Shown here piece after piece: positions 32,925 through 42,149 of a stretch of DNA of 64,000 bases (position 1 is the stretch's first letter; each line of letters begins with the position of its first letter). The translations under genes and the position numbers were made by a program. The notes beneath the pieces are model-generated. The model was not told where the DNA came from. It was given only the letters and a program-made list of their open reading frames with translations, and did no database searches. The stretch is from Lachnospiraceae bacterium (lineage in GTDB: Bacteria; Bacillota; Clostridia; Lachnospirales; Lachnospiraceae), in NCBI GenBank assembly GCA_019421365.1, contig JAHZFJ010000002.1, positions 239,238 through 303,237 on the forward strand, read 5' to 3'.

Positions 32925-34778
32925 ATGGCAAAGATTAATTCTATTGAAGAACTTTGTGAAGTTAAGGCCAAAGCATTAGAAGCGCAGAAGAATCAAAAAA
33001 TAACAATTCTAGTTTGTGGGGGTACAGGTTGCAAATCTGCTAACTCTGACTTAATTGTTAAAAATCTTAAAGATGAACTAGCTTTGGAAAACCTTACGGA
33101 TCGTGTTACCGTTCTTATGACGGGATGTTTTGGTTTCTGTGAAAAAGGACCAATTGTTAAGTTTCTTCCTGATAATACATTCTATACAGAAGTGAAACCA
33201 GAAGATGCAAGGGAAATTGTTCAAGGTCACATTGTGAATGGTGAGAAGGTAGATAGACTTCTATATAAGGATCTAATTACTGGTGAATCTATACCAGATT
33301 CAAAGCATATGAACTTTTATAAGAAGCAGATGCGTATCGCATTAAGAAACTGTGGTTATATAGACCCTGCGGTAATAGAGCAGTACATAAGGGAAGATGG
33401 ATATCAGGCTCTTGCCAAATGTTTAACTACGATGGAATCTAAAGATGTCATCCAGATTATGAAGGATTCGGGTCTTCGTGGTAGAGGAGGAGCTGGTTTC
33501 CCAACAGGACTTAAGTGGGAGATTGCAAGTCGTTATGACGCAGATGTAAAATACGTTGTTTGTAATGCAGATGAGGGGGATCCAGGAGCATTTATGGATC
33601 GTTCTATTCTAGAAGGAGATCCACATAGTGTTGTTGAAGCAATGGCGATTTGTGGATACGCAATCAATGCGACGAAAGGTCGTGTGTATATCCGTGCGGA
33701 ATATCCACTTGCAATTACTAGACTTGAAAATGCAATCAAATCGGCAAGAGAATGTGGATTATTAGGAGATAACATTCTTGGAACGGATTTTTGTTTTGAT
33801 ATTGAAATTACTTTCGGTGCAGGTGCCTTTGTATGTGGTGAGGAAACCGCGTTGTTACATTCTATGGAGGGGAGTCGTGGCGAACCAACAACGAAACCAC
33901 CGTTCCCAGCGGAGAGTGGATTTTTTGGCAAACCAACCAATGTAAATAACGTTGAGACATATGCCAATGTTGCCCAGATTATATTAAAGGGAGCAGATTG
34001 GTATCGTTCCATTGGTACAGAAAAATCTGCAGGTACGAAGGTATTTGCCTTAGCAGGTAAGATTAATAATGTAGGTTTAATTGAAGTGCCTATGGGTACT
34101 ACCCTTCGGGAAGTTATATTTGATATCGGAGGAGGTATTAAGGACGGGAAGAAATTCAAGGCCGTTCAGACTGGTGGTCCATCTGGTGGCTGTTTAACTG
34201 AGAAAGACTTAGATACTCCGATAGATTTTGATAACTTAATAGCTAAAGGATCGATGATGGGTTCCGGTGGTATGATTGTTATGGATGAAGACAGTTGTAT
34301 GCCAGCAGTAGCTAAGTTTTATCTAGAGTTTACCAAGGAAGAATCTTGTGGAAAGTGCACACCTTGTCGTGTTGGTACTACAAGATTATTAGAATTGCTC
34401 ACTTTAATCTGCGATGGAAAAGGAGAGATGAAACATTTCGATGAACTCAGAGACCTTAGTCAGGTTATTAAAGATACTGCATTGTGCGGTTTAGGACAGA
34501 CAGCTCCAAACCCTGTATTATCAACACTTGATGCATTCTATGATGAGTATGTAGCCCATGTAGTTGATAAGAAATGTCCAGCAGGAGCATGTCGCAAGCT
34601 ACTATCCTATAAGATTGATGTGAATAAGTGTAAAGGTTGTACGCTATGTGCCAGAATCTGCCCAAATAGTGCTATTGAAGGTAAAGTTAAGGAAACGCAT
34701 ATTATTCACGATGAATTATGTATCAAGTGTGGAGCTTGTATGGAAAAATGTAAATTCGGTGCAATATCAAAAGGCTGA
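32925..34778 (+). CDS. hydB: NuoF-like flavoprotein subunit of bifurcating hydrogenase
   Basis: A 617-residue subunit that binds FMN and NAD(H) and is the likely site of electron bifurcation or confurcation between NADH, ferredoxin and the hydrogenase. A 2Fe-2S thioredoxin-like domain is at residues 25-120 (CGGTGCKSAN and CFGFCEKGP). The NuoF core has GRGGAGFPTGLKWE, CNADEGDPGAFMDRS and GAGAFVCGEETAL. The 4Fe-4S SLBB region has ESCGKCTPCRVGT. Two C-terminal 4Fe-4S ferredoxin motifs follow (KCKGCTLCARICP and CIKCGACMEKC). The SD is somewhat far (GGAG, 13 bases). Confidence 0.95.
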   Translation: MAKINSIEELCEVKAKALEAQKNQKITILVCGGTGCKSANSDLIVKNLKDELALENLTDRVTVLMTGCFGFCEKGPIVKFLPDNTFYTEVKPEDAREIVQGHIVNGEKVDRLLYKDLITGESIPDSKHMNFYKKQMRIALRNCGYIDPAVIEQYIREDGYQALAKCLTTMESKDVIQIMKDSGLRGRGGAGFPTGLKWEIASRYDADVKYVVCNADEGDPGAFMDRSILEGDPHSVVEAMAICGYAINATKGRVYIRAEYPLAITRLENAIKSARECGLLGDNILGTDFCFDIEITFGAGAFVCGEETALLHSMEGSRGEPTTKPPFPAESGFFGKPTNVNNVETYANVAQIILKGADWYRSIGTEKSAGTKVFALAGKINNVGLIEVPMGTTLREVIFDIGGGIKDGKKFKAVQTGGPSGGCLTEKDLDTPIDFDNLIAKGSMMGSGGMIVMDEDSCMPAVAKFYLEFTKEESCGKCTPCRVGTTRLLELLTLICDGKGEMKHFDELRDLSQVIKDTALCGLGQTAPNPVLSTLDAFYDEYVAHVVDKKCPAGACRKLLSYKIDVNKCKGCTLCARICPNSAIEGKVKETHIIHDELCIKCGACMEKCKFGAISKG

Positions 34779-34799
34779 TAAGGGAAAGGGGTGATTCTT

Positions 34800-36569
34800 T
34801 TGGCAGAAAATAAAATAATAAATCTAGTTATTGATAATAAAAAAGTAAGTGTTGACTCTGATAGTACGATTTTAGATGCAGCACAAAGTATAGGTATCGA
34901 TATACCAACACTTTGTTATATGAGATTACATAACACAGAATATAAGTGTCAACCAGCGTCCTGCCGTATATGTGTAGTAGAAGTAGAGGGAAGAAGAAAT
35001 CTATGTCCTGCATGCGCTACACCAGTTATGGAGGGGATGGTTATTAAGACAAATAGTATGCGTGTTCTTAGGGCACGTAGGATGATTGTAGAATTAATGA
35101 TATCCGATCACCCAAATGATTGTCTTACATGTACTAGATCTGGAACATGTGAACTTCAGGATTTAGCAAGAAAAACAGGTGTTGTAGATATTCATTTATC
35201 AGGGAAATCACAGTCTGAATATGAAATAAAGGGAAATAAAGCGATTGTACGTGATATGTCTAAGTGTATTATGTGCCGTCGTTGTGAAAAGATGTGTTCG
35301 GATATTCAATCTGTTAACGCTTTATCAGGTGTAGATCGTGGCTTTGAATCTGTAGTGGGCACTGCATTTGACGAAGACCTAGATAATACCATGTGTGTGG
35401 GTTGTGGCCAATGTGTGGCAGTCTGTCCAGTTGGCGCACTTATGGAAAAGGACGATACGGATCAAGTAATTAAAGCACTTGCTGATCCTGATATGACAGT
35501 TGTATTCCAAACAGCACCAGCAACAAGAGTAGCAATAGGTGAAGAGTTTGGCATGGAACCAGGAACGGATGCAACAGGTAAGATGGTCACTGCACTTAAG
35601 AATCTAGGAGCAGATTATGTATTCGATACTGATTTTGCTGCCGATTTAACCATTATGGAGGAAGGAACAGAGTTAATTGATAGATTACAAAAGTTCTTGA
35701 ATGGTGAGAAAGCAGCGTTACCACTACTTACTTCATGTTGTCCAGGTTGGGTGAATTTCTATGAGTCTAGTTATCCAGATATGTTAGATTTGCCATCTAC
35801 AGCAAAATCACCTCAAGGTATGTTTGGTGCGGTTGCAAAGAATTATTTTGCAGAGAAATTAAACATCGACCGAAAGAAGATGTTTGTCGTATCGGTAATG
35901 CCATGTACTGCCAAAAAAATTGAGGCAGACAGAGAGGAATTAAAAGAAGATGGTAATCCAGATGTTGATGTAGTTCTTACAACAAGAGAATTAGCACGTC
36001 TTATTAAGTTGGCAAATATAGATTTTGCAAGTCTACCAGATGGTGATTATGATAGCCCATTAGGGGAATCAACAGGTGCAGCAGTTATCTTTGGTGTAAC
36101 AGGAGGAGTATTAGAGGCAGCTTTGCGTACGGTTTATGAAGTCTTAGAGAAGAAGACTCTACCAAGTGTTGAATTCGAAGAAGTTAGAGGATTCGATGGT
36201 CTGAAAGTTGCTACGGTTACGATTGCAGGTCAGGATATTAATGTTGCAGTTGCACATGGCCTTTCCAATGCAAGAAAAGTTATGGAAGAGATTAAAAATG
36301 GGAATCCAAGAAATCTGCATGCAGTAGAAGTAATGGCATGTCCAGGTGGCTGTATTGGCGGTGGAGGTCAACCTTATCATTATGGTGATGGTGATATATT
36401 GAAGGCACGTACTAATGCAACTTACAAGATTGATGAGGAGAAGGTAATTAGAAAATCTCATGAGAATCCTGCAATTAAGGCGCTTTATGAAGAGTATTAT
36501 GAAGAGCCAGGTAGTGAGATTGCACATCATCAATTGCACACACGCTATACATATCGTGAAAGATATTAA
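34800..36569 (+). CDS. hydA: [FeFe] hydrogenase catalytic subunit
   Basis: Catalytic subunit making H2 from protons, 589 residues. From the N-terminus: a plant-type 2Fe-2S domain (CRICVVEV, CPAC), a His-ligated 4Fe-4S site (DHPNDCLTCTRSGTCELQ), two 4Fe-4S motifs (CIMCRRCEKMC, CVGCGQCVAVCP) and the H-cluster domain. All canonical H-cluster motifs are intact: TSCCPGW, MPCTAKKIE and EVMACPGGCIGGGG. With the NuoE- and NuoF-like genes this is a trimeric, group A bifurcating type. TTG 34800 is preferred because AAGGGGTGAT is ideally placed; GTG 34791 lies inside that site. Confidence 0.94.
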   Translation: MAENKIINLVIDNKKVSVDSDSTILDAAQSIGIDIPTLCYMRLHNTEYKCQPASCRICVVEVEGRRNLCPACATPVMEGMVIKTNSMRVLRARRMIVELMISDHPNDCLTCTRSGTCELQDLARKTGVVDIHLSGKSQSEYEIKGNKAIVRDMSKCIMCRRCEKMCSDIQSVNALSGVDRGFESVVGTAFDEDLDNTMCVGCGQCVAVCPVGALMEKDDTDQVIKALADPDMTVVFQTAPATRVAIGEEFGMEPGTDATGKMVTALKNLGADYVFDTDFAADLTIMEEGTELIDRLQKFLNGEKAALPLLTSCCPGWVNFYESSYPDMLDLPSTAKSPQGMFGAVAKNYFAEKLNIDRKKMFVVSVMPCTAKKIEADREELKEDGNPDVDVVLTTRELARLIKLANIDFASLPDGDYDSPLGESTGAAVIFGVTGGVLEAALRTVYEVLEKKTLPSVEFEEVRGFDGLKVATVTIAGQDINVAVAHGLSNARKVMEEIKNGNPRNLHAVEVMACPGGCIGGGGQPYHYGDGDILKARTNATYKIDEEKVIRKSHENPAIKALYEEYYEEPGSEIAHHQLHTRYTYRERY

Positions 36570-36632
36570 AATAACAATTTAATCAGAAATTGTTAAAAGT
36601 CATCGTTACCAATTAACCTAGGAGGTAGGAAT

Positions 36633-36875
36633 ATGATTGTTACCGTTTGTATAGGAAGTTCCTGTCATCTAAAAGGTTCACGGGAAATTATAGAAAAGTT
36701 ACAACAATTACTACACGAAGAAGGTTTAGAAAAAGAGGTTGAACTTCGCGGTTCATTCTGTATGGGAGAATGTGTGAATGGAGTATGTGTAAAAATCGAG
36801 GAAGAATTGTTTTCACTTAGCCCGGTGGAGGTGGAACAATTTTTCTCTGAACAAATTCTTAATAGACTGACATAA
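36633..36875 (+). CDS. Small 2Fe-2S thioredoxin-like ferredoxin
   Basis: An 80-residue protein resembling the C-terminal half of NuoE. Probable 2Fe-2S ligands are in VCIGSSCHLKGS and FCMGECVNGVC. It has a strong ribosome binding site (CTAGGAGGTAGGAAT) and is 14 bases before the sensory hydrogenase-like gene. It may therefore donate or accept electrons for that protein rather than for the main hydrogenase. Small NuoE-like genes next to PAS-containing hydrogenase genes are known from thermophilic clostridial hfs-type clusters. Confidence 0.8.
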   Translation: MIVTVCIGSSCHLKGSREIIEKLQQLLHEEGLEKEVELRGSFCMGECVNGVCVKIEEELFSLSPVEVEQFFSEQILNRLT

Positions 36876-36889
36876 GAAAGGGTGGGGCT

Positions 36890-38617
36890 ATGAATGTAAT
36901 TGGTTTTAAAGAAGCAAAATGTAAGAATTGCTACAAATGTGTTAGAACTTGTGAAGTGAAAGCAATACAAGTTAAGAATGAACAAGCACAGATTATGAAT
37001 GATATGTGTATTCTCTGTGGACATTGTCTAGAAGCATGTCCACAGAATGCAAAGACATTCATTAGTGATCTTGAAAAAGTAAAGGATTACATTGCAAATG
37101 GTTATAAAACTGTTATATCCATAGCGCCCTCTTATGCAGGTATTATGAGATACCGTGACCCAGGGCAGATTGTTTCAGCGCTTAAAAAACTAGGTTTTTA
37201 TCAAGTCCGTGAGACAGCGGAGGGAGCAGTCTATGTTACGAATGAATATGAGAGATTAATCAAAGAAGGAAAGATGCGTAATATCATTACTACAAGCTGT
37301 CCTAGTGTTAATGATTTAATTGAAATCTATTATCCAAGTTTAGTAGATGAGATGGCACCAGTTGTGTCACCGATGATTGCGCATGGAAAAATGATTAGAG
37401 AGGTTTTAGGAGAAGATGTTAAGATTGTATTCCTTGGTCCATGTATAGCCAAGAAACGAGAGGCTGAAGGGGATGAAAGGACAAGGGGATACATAGATGC
37501 AGTAATTAATTTTGAGGAAATAGAGAAGTGGTTAGCATATGAAGAGATTCACATCATGGATTTAGAATCAATGGATTTTGATAATAGTAATCCATCTGTG
37601 AATCGGCTTTATCCTATTAGTAGCGGAGTAATTAGTTCGGTTATAGCAATGGAAGAGGGCAAAGATGCAAAGCAATACCGTAAATTCTATGTACATGGCA
37701 TTAAGAATTGTATGGAATTGTTTGCAAGTATGGAACGTGGAGAAGTAGAAGGTTGTTTTATTGAGGCTAATGTATGTAACGGCGGCTGTATTAAGGGGCC
37801 AGCAGTGAGTAGGAAAGAAATCTCACGGTTTAAGGTGAAGTTAGATATGGAAGAAACCATTAGAAAAGAAGCTCCAAAAAAAGAAGAATTTCATAGTATG
37901 AGTGGAGAATCTTTGATTAAAACTTTCAAAAATCGATCACCTAACGAACCTATGCCTTCAGAAGAGGAATTAAAGAAGATATTAAAGAAAACTGGAAAGG
38001 TGAAGAAGGATCAAGAACTTAATTGTGGTGCTTGTGGTTATCCAACGTGCAGGGATAAGGCAATTGCCGTATATCAAGGGAAAGCAGAACTAACGATGTG
38101 TATACCATATATGCATGAGAAGGCACAGTCTATGGCAAACATTGTACTAGATACTACCCCGAATATAATTATTGTTGTAGATGCAGATATGAAAATAGTA
38201 GAGTTCTCTGGGGCTGCTAGAAATTACTTTCATATAACAAGGGCAGAAGCTCTTAATAAATATCTATATGAATTCATTGATCATACAGATTTTGAAGAGG
38301 TAATGTTGACTCATAATAATATCTATGGTAAGAAGGTGGACTATCCTGACCGTAAGCTGGCTACCTTACAAAACATTGTATATATTGAGGAGCAGAACAA
38401 TGTATTGGGAATTTTCCAAGATGTTACTAGTGTTGAAGAGAAAAAACAGCAAGCATATAAGGTGAAAGTAGAGACAATTGAGATGGCGCAAAAAGTAATT
38501 GATAAACAGATGTTAGTGGCACAACAAATTGCTGGGTTGTTAGGGGAAACTACAGCGGAGACAAAGGTGACACTAACGAAATTAAGAGATACCATATTGA
38601 ATGACGGAGAAGAGTAA
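36890..38617 (+). CDS. Sensory-type [FeFe] hydrogenase-like protein with PAS domain
   Basis: A 575-residue putative H2 or redox sensor (HydS-like, group C). Two 4Fe-4S motifs come first (CKNCYKCVRTC, CILCGHCLEACP), then an H-cluster domain. Its motifs depart from catalytic enzymes: TTSCPSVND replaces TSCCPGW, losing the proton-relay Cys but keeping the cluster ligand. LGPCIAKKRE and EANVCNGGCIKGP replace the usual second and third motifs. A further 4Fe-4S domain (CGACGYPTCRDKA, about 385-410), a PAS domain (about 420-520) and a C-terminal helix follow. It is co-directional with, and 42 bases from, a SpoIIE-type phosphatase gene, its likely output partner. Confidence 0.88.
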   Translation: MNVIGFKEAKCKNCYKCVRTCEVKAIQVKNEQAQIMNDMCILCGHCLEACPQNAKTFISDLEKVKDYIANGYKTVISIAPSYAGIMRYRDPGQIVSALKKLGFYQVRETAEGAVYVTNEYERLIKEGKMRNIITTSCPSVNDLIEIYYPSLVDEMAPVVSPMIAHGKMIREVLGEDVKIVFLGPCIAKKREAEGDERTRGYIDAVINFEEIEKWLAYEEIHIMDLESMDFDNSNPSVNRLYPISSGVISSVIAMEEGKDAKQYRKFYVHGIKNCMELFASMERGEVEGCFIEANVCNGGCIKGPAVSRKEISRFKVKLDMEETIRKEAPKKEEFHSMSGESLIKTFKNRSPNEPMPSEEELKKILKKTGKVKKDQELNCGACGYPTCRDKAIAVYQGKAELTMCIPYMHEKAQSMANIVLDTTPNIIIVVDADMKIVEFSGAARNYFHITRAEALNKYLYEFIDHTDFEEVMLTHNNIYGKKVDYPDRKLATLQNIVYIEEQNNVLGIFQDVTSVEEKKQQAYKVKVETIEMAQKVIDKQMLVAQQIAGLLGETTAETKVTLTKLRDTILNDGEE

Positions 38618-38659
38618 GTCGATGTAATCACCGGCTTTGCAGCAGGAGGGAAGGACGAT

Positions 38660-39832
38660 ATGAGTATTAGTATAGATGTATCATATAAAAGTTTAAATAA
38701 GCATCACGAGGAGCTTTGTGGTGATAAAGTCGAGATTTTAAAGACTGAGAATTCGAATATTATTATTTTAGCAGATGGAATGGGGAGTGGGGTAAAGGCA
38801 AATATCCTTGCTACATTAACATCTAAGATTTTAGGAACTATGTTTTTGAATGGTGCGAAGATTGATGAGTGTGTAGAGACAATTGTTAATACATTACCGG
38901 TATGTCAAGTTAGACAAGTGGCGTATTCGACATTTAGCATTCTACAGATTTTTCAAGATGGAAAAGCGTATCTTGTTGAATTTGATAATCCAAGTTGCGT
39001 GTTTGTAAGGGATGAGAAGTTGATTCGTCTTCCCTTTGCAGAGCGAATTATTGCAGATAAAAAGATCCGAGAATGTAGGTTTGATGTTAAGCTAAACGAT
39101 TGTTTGGTACTAATGAGTGATGGAGTTATACATGCTGGCGTTGGACAGGTGCTGAACTTTGGTTGGACTTGGGAGCATATGGCGCAGTTCACTCTTGAGT
39201 CAACAAAGAAGACGTTATCAGCATCAAGATTAGCTTCCATTCTTAGTAAAGCATGTGATGATTTATATATGCAAACCCCAGGTGATGATACAACCATAGC
39301 TGTGGCTAGGATTATTGATAAAAAGGTTGTTCATATCTTCACAGGACCGCCAAGAAGAAAAGAGGATGACGAGACTCTGATGCAGGACTTCATGAGTGGA
39401 GATGCACAAAGAATTGTTTGTGGGGGTACAAGTGCCAATATTGTATCCCGTGTTTTGAATAAAGAGATCGTCACTTCTCTAAATTATATTGATCCAGATA
39501 TACCACCGACAGCCAATATTGATGGATTCAAATTGGTGACGGAAGGGGTATTAACCTTGAACCGGGCGGTATCGCTTTTGAAGAAGTATGTGGAAGAAAG
39601 TATTGATGAGAATTTCTTTATAGAATTAGATAAGGAGAATGGTGGTTCAATGTTGGCTAAGGTATTAATAGAAGAATGTACCTCGCTAAAGATGTATGTA
39701 GGTAAAGCAATTAATGTGGCACATCAAAATCCTAGCCTCCCCTTTGACCTCAGTATTCGAATGCATCTAATTGAACAATTGAAAGAGTATATGAAGAAAA
39801 TGGGCAAAGAAGTGTCTGTTAAGTATTACTAA
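38660..39832 (+). CDS. SpoIIE-type PP2C phosphatase with C-terminal extension
   Basis: A 390-residue predicted Ser/Thr protein phosphatase. The metal-binding Asp motifs are ILADGMGSGVKA, MSDGVIHAGV and GDDTTIAVARI, all within the first 215 residues. About 175 residues follow (from FTGPPRRKEDDETL), with GGTSANIVSRVL and a helical end. I do not recognise that part. The gene has an AGGAGGGAAGG site and is the last of the hydrogenase locus. Position suggests it reads the state of the sensory hydrogenase through the PAS domain. Its substrate, perhaps an anti-sigma antagonist-type protein, is not in the window. Confidence 0.88.
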   Translation: MSISIDVSYKSLNKHHEELCGDKVEILKTENSNIIILADGMGSGVKANILATLTSKILGTMFLNGAKIDECVETIVNTLPVCQVRQVAYSTFSILQIFQDGKAYLVEFDNPSCVFVRDEKLIRLPFAERIIADKKIRECRFDVKLNDCLVLMSDGVIHAGVGQVLNFGWTWEHMAQFTLESTKKTLSASRLASILSKACDDLYMQTPGDDTTIAVARIIDKKVVHIFTGPPRRKEDDETLMQDFMSGDAQRIVCGGTSANIVSRVLNKEIVTSLNYIDPDIPPTANIDGFKLVTEGVLTLNRAVSLLKKYVEESIDENFFIELDKENGGSMLAKVLIEECTSLKMYVGKAINVAHQNPSLPFDLSIRMHLIEQLKEYMKKMGKEVSVKYY

Positions 39833-39840
39833 GGCTATTA

Positions 39841-40197
39841 TCTATGTGGTTGAGTACTTGTGCGGTTAAAAAACTGCAAAACGTTTAAACTTTTATTAAG
39901 GTTCATAGCTTGTGTACAATGACACAAAACACGCTATACACCTAAGTACTTCTGTGTGTATGCATAGAGATAAACAAGTGATACGGACACGCCCTCTACA
40001 CGACTTCCATGTCGTGCACCGGGCTGGCTCGGCTTCCATGCCTCGCCTTCCTATGTTGCTTTGCATACACTAAGAAGTACTATAGGTGTACCGCTATCGT
40101 TTCTTAGTCATTGTACACAAGCTATGAACCAATAGTGGGTTATAGACGTTTTGTTAATATTAGACTTTTCAGCACAAGTACATCTAAGGTATAGATG
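39841..40197. repeat. Large palindrome with two inner GC-rich hairpins
   Basis: An imperfect inverted repeat of about 357 bp fills most of the 550-bp gap between the phosphatase gene and asnS. Its core arms are a perfect 24-bp pair (39900-39923 with 40107-40130), extended inward by about 30 bp of similar arms and outward by shorter blocks (GTACTTGTGC, CAAAACGT). The centre holds two stem-loops, 39991-40024 (CACGAC / GTCGTG) and 40026-40047 (GGC / GCC), both with the loop TTCCAT. It could be a structured RNA or a MITE-like element. No ORF of note is present. Confidence 0.75.
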
Positions 40198-40267
40198 AAT
40201 AAATACTCTTGAATATACATCGTTACATATTGGAACTTTGTAATACTTATGGACTAGGTATTAATAA

Positions 40268-40314
40268 GAGAAGGACAATTGCAAACTAAAGAATAGTTAG
40301 CAATTGTCCTTCTC
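40268..40314. terminator. Hairpin downstream of asnS
   Basis: Perfect 15-bp stem GAGAAGGACAATTGC / GCAATTGTCCTTCTC with a 17-nt loop. The T-tails are weak on both strands, but the position fits the asnS terminator. Confidence 0.6.
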
Positions 40315-40383
40315 AATTTTCATAATACTATAAAGTTTGTATAGTTTACATTATAGTATCTATTATAAAATAAATTCTATATC

Positions 40384-41775
40384 TTATAATTCGCAGTTAT
40401 TAACTGTTCTTGGGAATGGGATTACGTCACGGATGTTTGTCATACCTGTTAAGTACATAACACATCTTTCGAATCCAAGTCCAAATCCAGCATGTCTAGT
40501 AGAACCGTATTTTCTAAGATCTAAGTAGAAGTCGTAATCTTCTTCTTTTAATCCTAATTCATTCATACGGGCAACTAATTTATTATAGTTGTCTTCTCTT
40601 TGGCTACCACCAATGATTTCTCCAATACCAGGTACTAATAAGTCCATAGCAGCAACTGTTTTATTGTCATCATTAAGTTTCATATAGAAAGCTTTGATTT
40701 CTTTAGGATAATCAGTTACGAATACTGGTTTTTTGTATATTTGTTCAGTAAGGTATCTTTCATGTTCTGTTTGTAAATCACATCCCCATGATACTTTGTA
40801 ATCGAAGTTGTCGTTATTCTTTTCAAGGATTTCGATTGCTTCTGTATAAGTAACATGTCCGAAATCAGAAGAGGCAACATGTTGTAAACGTTCAATTAAT
40901 CCTTTATCAATGAATGAATTAAAGAAGTTCATTTCTTCTGGTGCATGTTCAAGTACATATTTAATTACGTATTTGATCATGTTTTCAGCAAGAATCATGT
41001 CATCTTTCAAATCAGCAAATGCGATTTCTGGCTCAATCATCCAAAACTCAGCAGCATGTCTTGTAGTATTAGAATTTTCAGCACGGAAAGTTGGTCCGAA
41101 GGTATAGATGTTACGGAATGCCATAGCATAAGTTTCTCCGTTTAACTGTCCACTTACTGTTAGATTTGTTTCTTTACCAAAGAAATCTTGTGTGTAATCT
41201 ACACTGCCATCTTCAGTTTTAGGAACTTCATTCATATCTAGAGTAGTAACTCTAAACATTTCACCAGCACCTTCACAGTCACTACCTGTGATTAGTGGAG
41301 TATGAACATATACGAAATCTCTTTCTTGGAAGAATTGATGAATAGCATATGCGATAAGAGAACGTACACGAAATACAGCTTGGAATGTATTTGTTCTTGG
41401 TCTTAAGTGAGAAATCGTTCTTAAGTATTCCATTGAGTGTCTCTTCTTTTGAAGTGGATATTCAGGAGCAGATGCGCCTTCAATCTCGATTTCTTCTGCT
41501 TGAATTTCAAAAGGTTGTTTTGCTTGTGGTGTTGCTACAAGTTGACCTTTAATAATGATAGCAGCACCAACATTTAATTTAGATACATCGGCAAAGTTGT
41601 TTAATTTATCACTGTACACGATCTGTAATGTTTCGAAGAATGTTCCATCATTAACAACAATAAATCCAAATGTTTTAGAATCACGAATACTTCTTACCCA
41701 TCCACCGACTTCAATTGTCTGGCCAATGAATTTCTCTTTTTCTTTGTATAACTCTCTAATTGTTACTAGATTCAT
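40384..41775 (-). CDS. asnS: Asparaginyl-tRNA synthetase
   Basis: Class II synthetase charging tRNA-Asn, 463 residues from ATG 41775 (GGAG ten bases upstream). An N-terminal OB anticodon-binding domain starts at MNLVTIRELY. The class II motifs are YVHTPLITGSDCEGAGEMF, FRAENSNTTRHAAEFWMIEPE and GFGLGFERCVMYLTGMTNIRD. The longer in-frame extension to 41829 has no ribosome binding site and overlaps leader sequence. No T-box is seen upstream. The gene stands alone between two large palindromic elements. Confidence 0.95.
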   Translation of the reverse strand: MNLVTIRELYKEKEKFIGQTIEVGGWVRSIRDSKTFGFIVVNDGTFFETLQIVYSDKLNNFADVSKLNVGAAIIIKGQLVATPQAKQPFEIQAEEIEIEGASAPEYPLQKKRHSMEYLRTISHLRPRTNTFQAVFRVRSLIAYAIHQFFQERDFVYVHTPLITGSDCEGAGEMFRVTTLDMNEVPKTEDGSVDYTQDFFGKETNLTVSGQLNGETYAMAFRNIYTFGPTFRAENSNTTRHAAEFWMIEPEIAFADLKDDMILAENMIKYVIKYVLEHAPEEMNFFNSFIDKGLIERLQHVASSDFGHVTYTEAIEILEKNNDNFDYKVSWGCDLQTEHERYLTEQIYKKPVFVTDYPKEIKAFYMKLNDDNKTVAAMDLLVPGIGEIIGGSQREDNYNKLVARMNELGLKEEDYDFYLDLRKYGSTRHAGFGLGFERCVMYLTGMTNIRDVIPFPRTVNNCEL

Positions 41776-41851
41776 CTTAGATAACTCCTTTAACATAATA
41801 ATATTAAGTATTTTTGACACTTTTGCCACAAAATCTCCATAATCTTTTTTT

Positions 41852-41879
41852 ATTATAACATAATTACTTGGTAATACAA
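41852..41879 (-). promoter_or_regulatory. Predicted promoter of asnS
   Basis: On the minus strand TTGTAT (41874-41879), 16-bp spacer and TATAAT (41852-41857). Confidence 0.55.
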
Positions 41880-41932
41880 GTGTTACTAGGGAAAACCTTA
41901 TCTATACAACTATTAATAGAGTGTGCTATACT

Positions 41933-41948
41933 ACTAGGATATAACTTA
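41933..41948 (+). repeat. Direct repeat flanking the 204-bp hairpin, left
   Basis: ACTAGGATATAACTTA, identical to 42149-42164. It borders the left end of the inverted repeat, with the terminal TTA shared. Confidence 0.85.
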
Positions 41949-42149
41949 GCAATTGAGAAACTCTTCTCCATGCCTAAGACATACCTGTGTTTTAAGGCTG
42001 CCTACTACAATTTGCTTAAAAATGTGTTACTTTCACATACAATAAAAAGCATTGTATGTGACGTTAACACATTTCAGCAAATAGTAACGACAGACATAAA
42101 ACACATTGGTATGTCCTTAGGCATTACAAAGAGTTTCACAATTGCCTAA
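41946..42149. mobile_element. 204-bp hairpin element, MITE-like
   Basis: An almost continuous imperfect inverted repeat of about 100 bp per arm, starting TTAGCAATTGAGAAACTCTT and ending with its complement AAGAGTTTCACAATTGCCTAA-like sequence. The innermost arms are CACATACAAT / ATTGTATGTG. Identical 16-bp direct repeats flank it. No transposase is encoded, and the apparent ORF through it is not credible. It lies between asnS and the radical SAM gene. A non-autonomous insertion is the best guess; a very long RNA hairpin is the alternative. Confidence 0.65.

Noticed and set aside
33533..34159. 208-codon minus-strand frame inside the NuoF-like gene
   Set aside because: It is a codon-bias shadow of a confidently identified gene, with no SD.
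41868..42149. 93-codon + strand frame between asnS and the radical SAM gene
   Set aside because: It runs through the 204-bp hairpin element, has no SD and resembles nothing.
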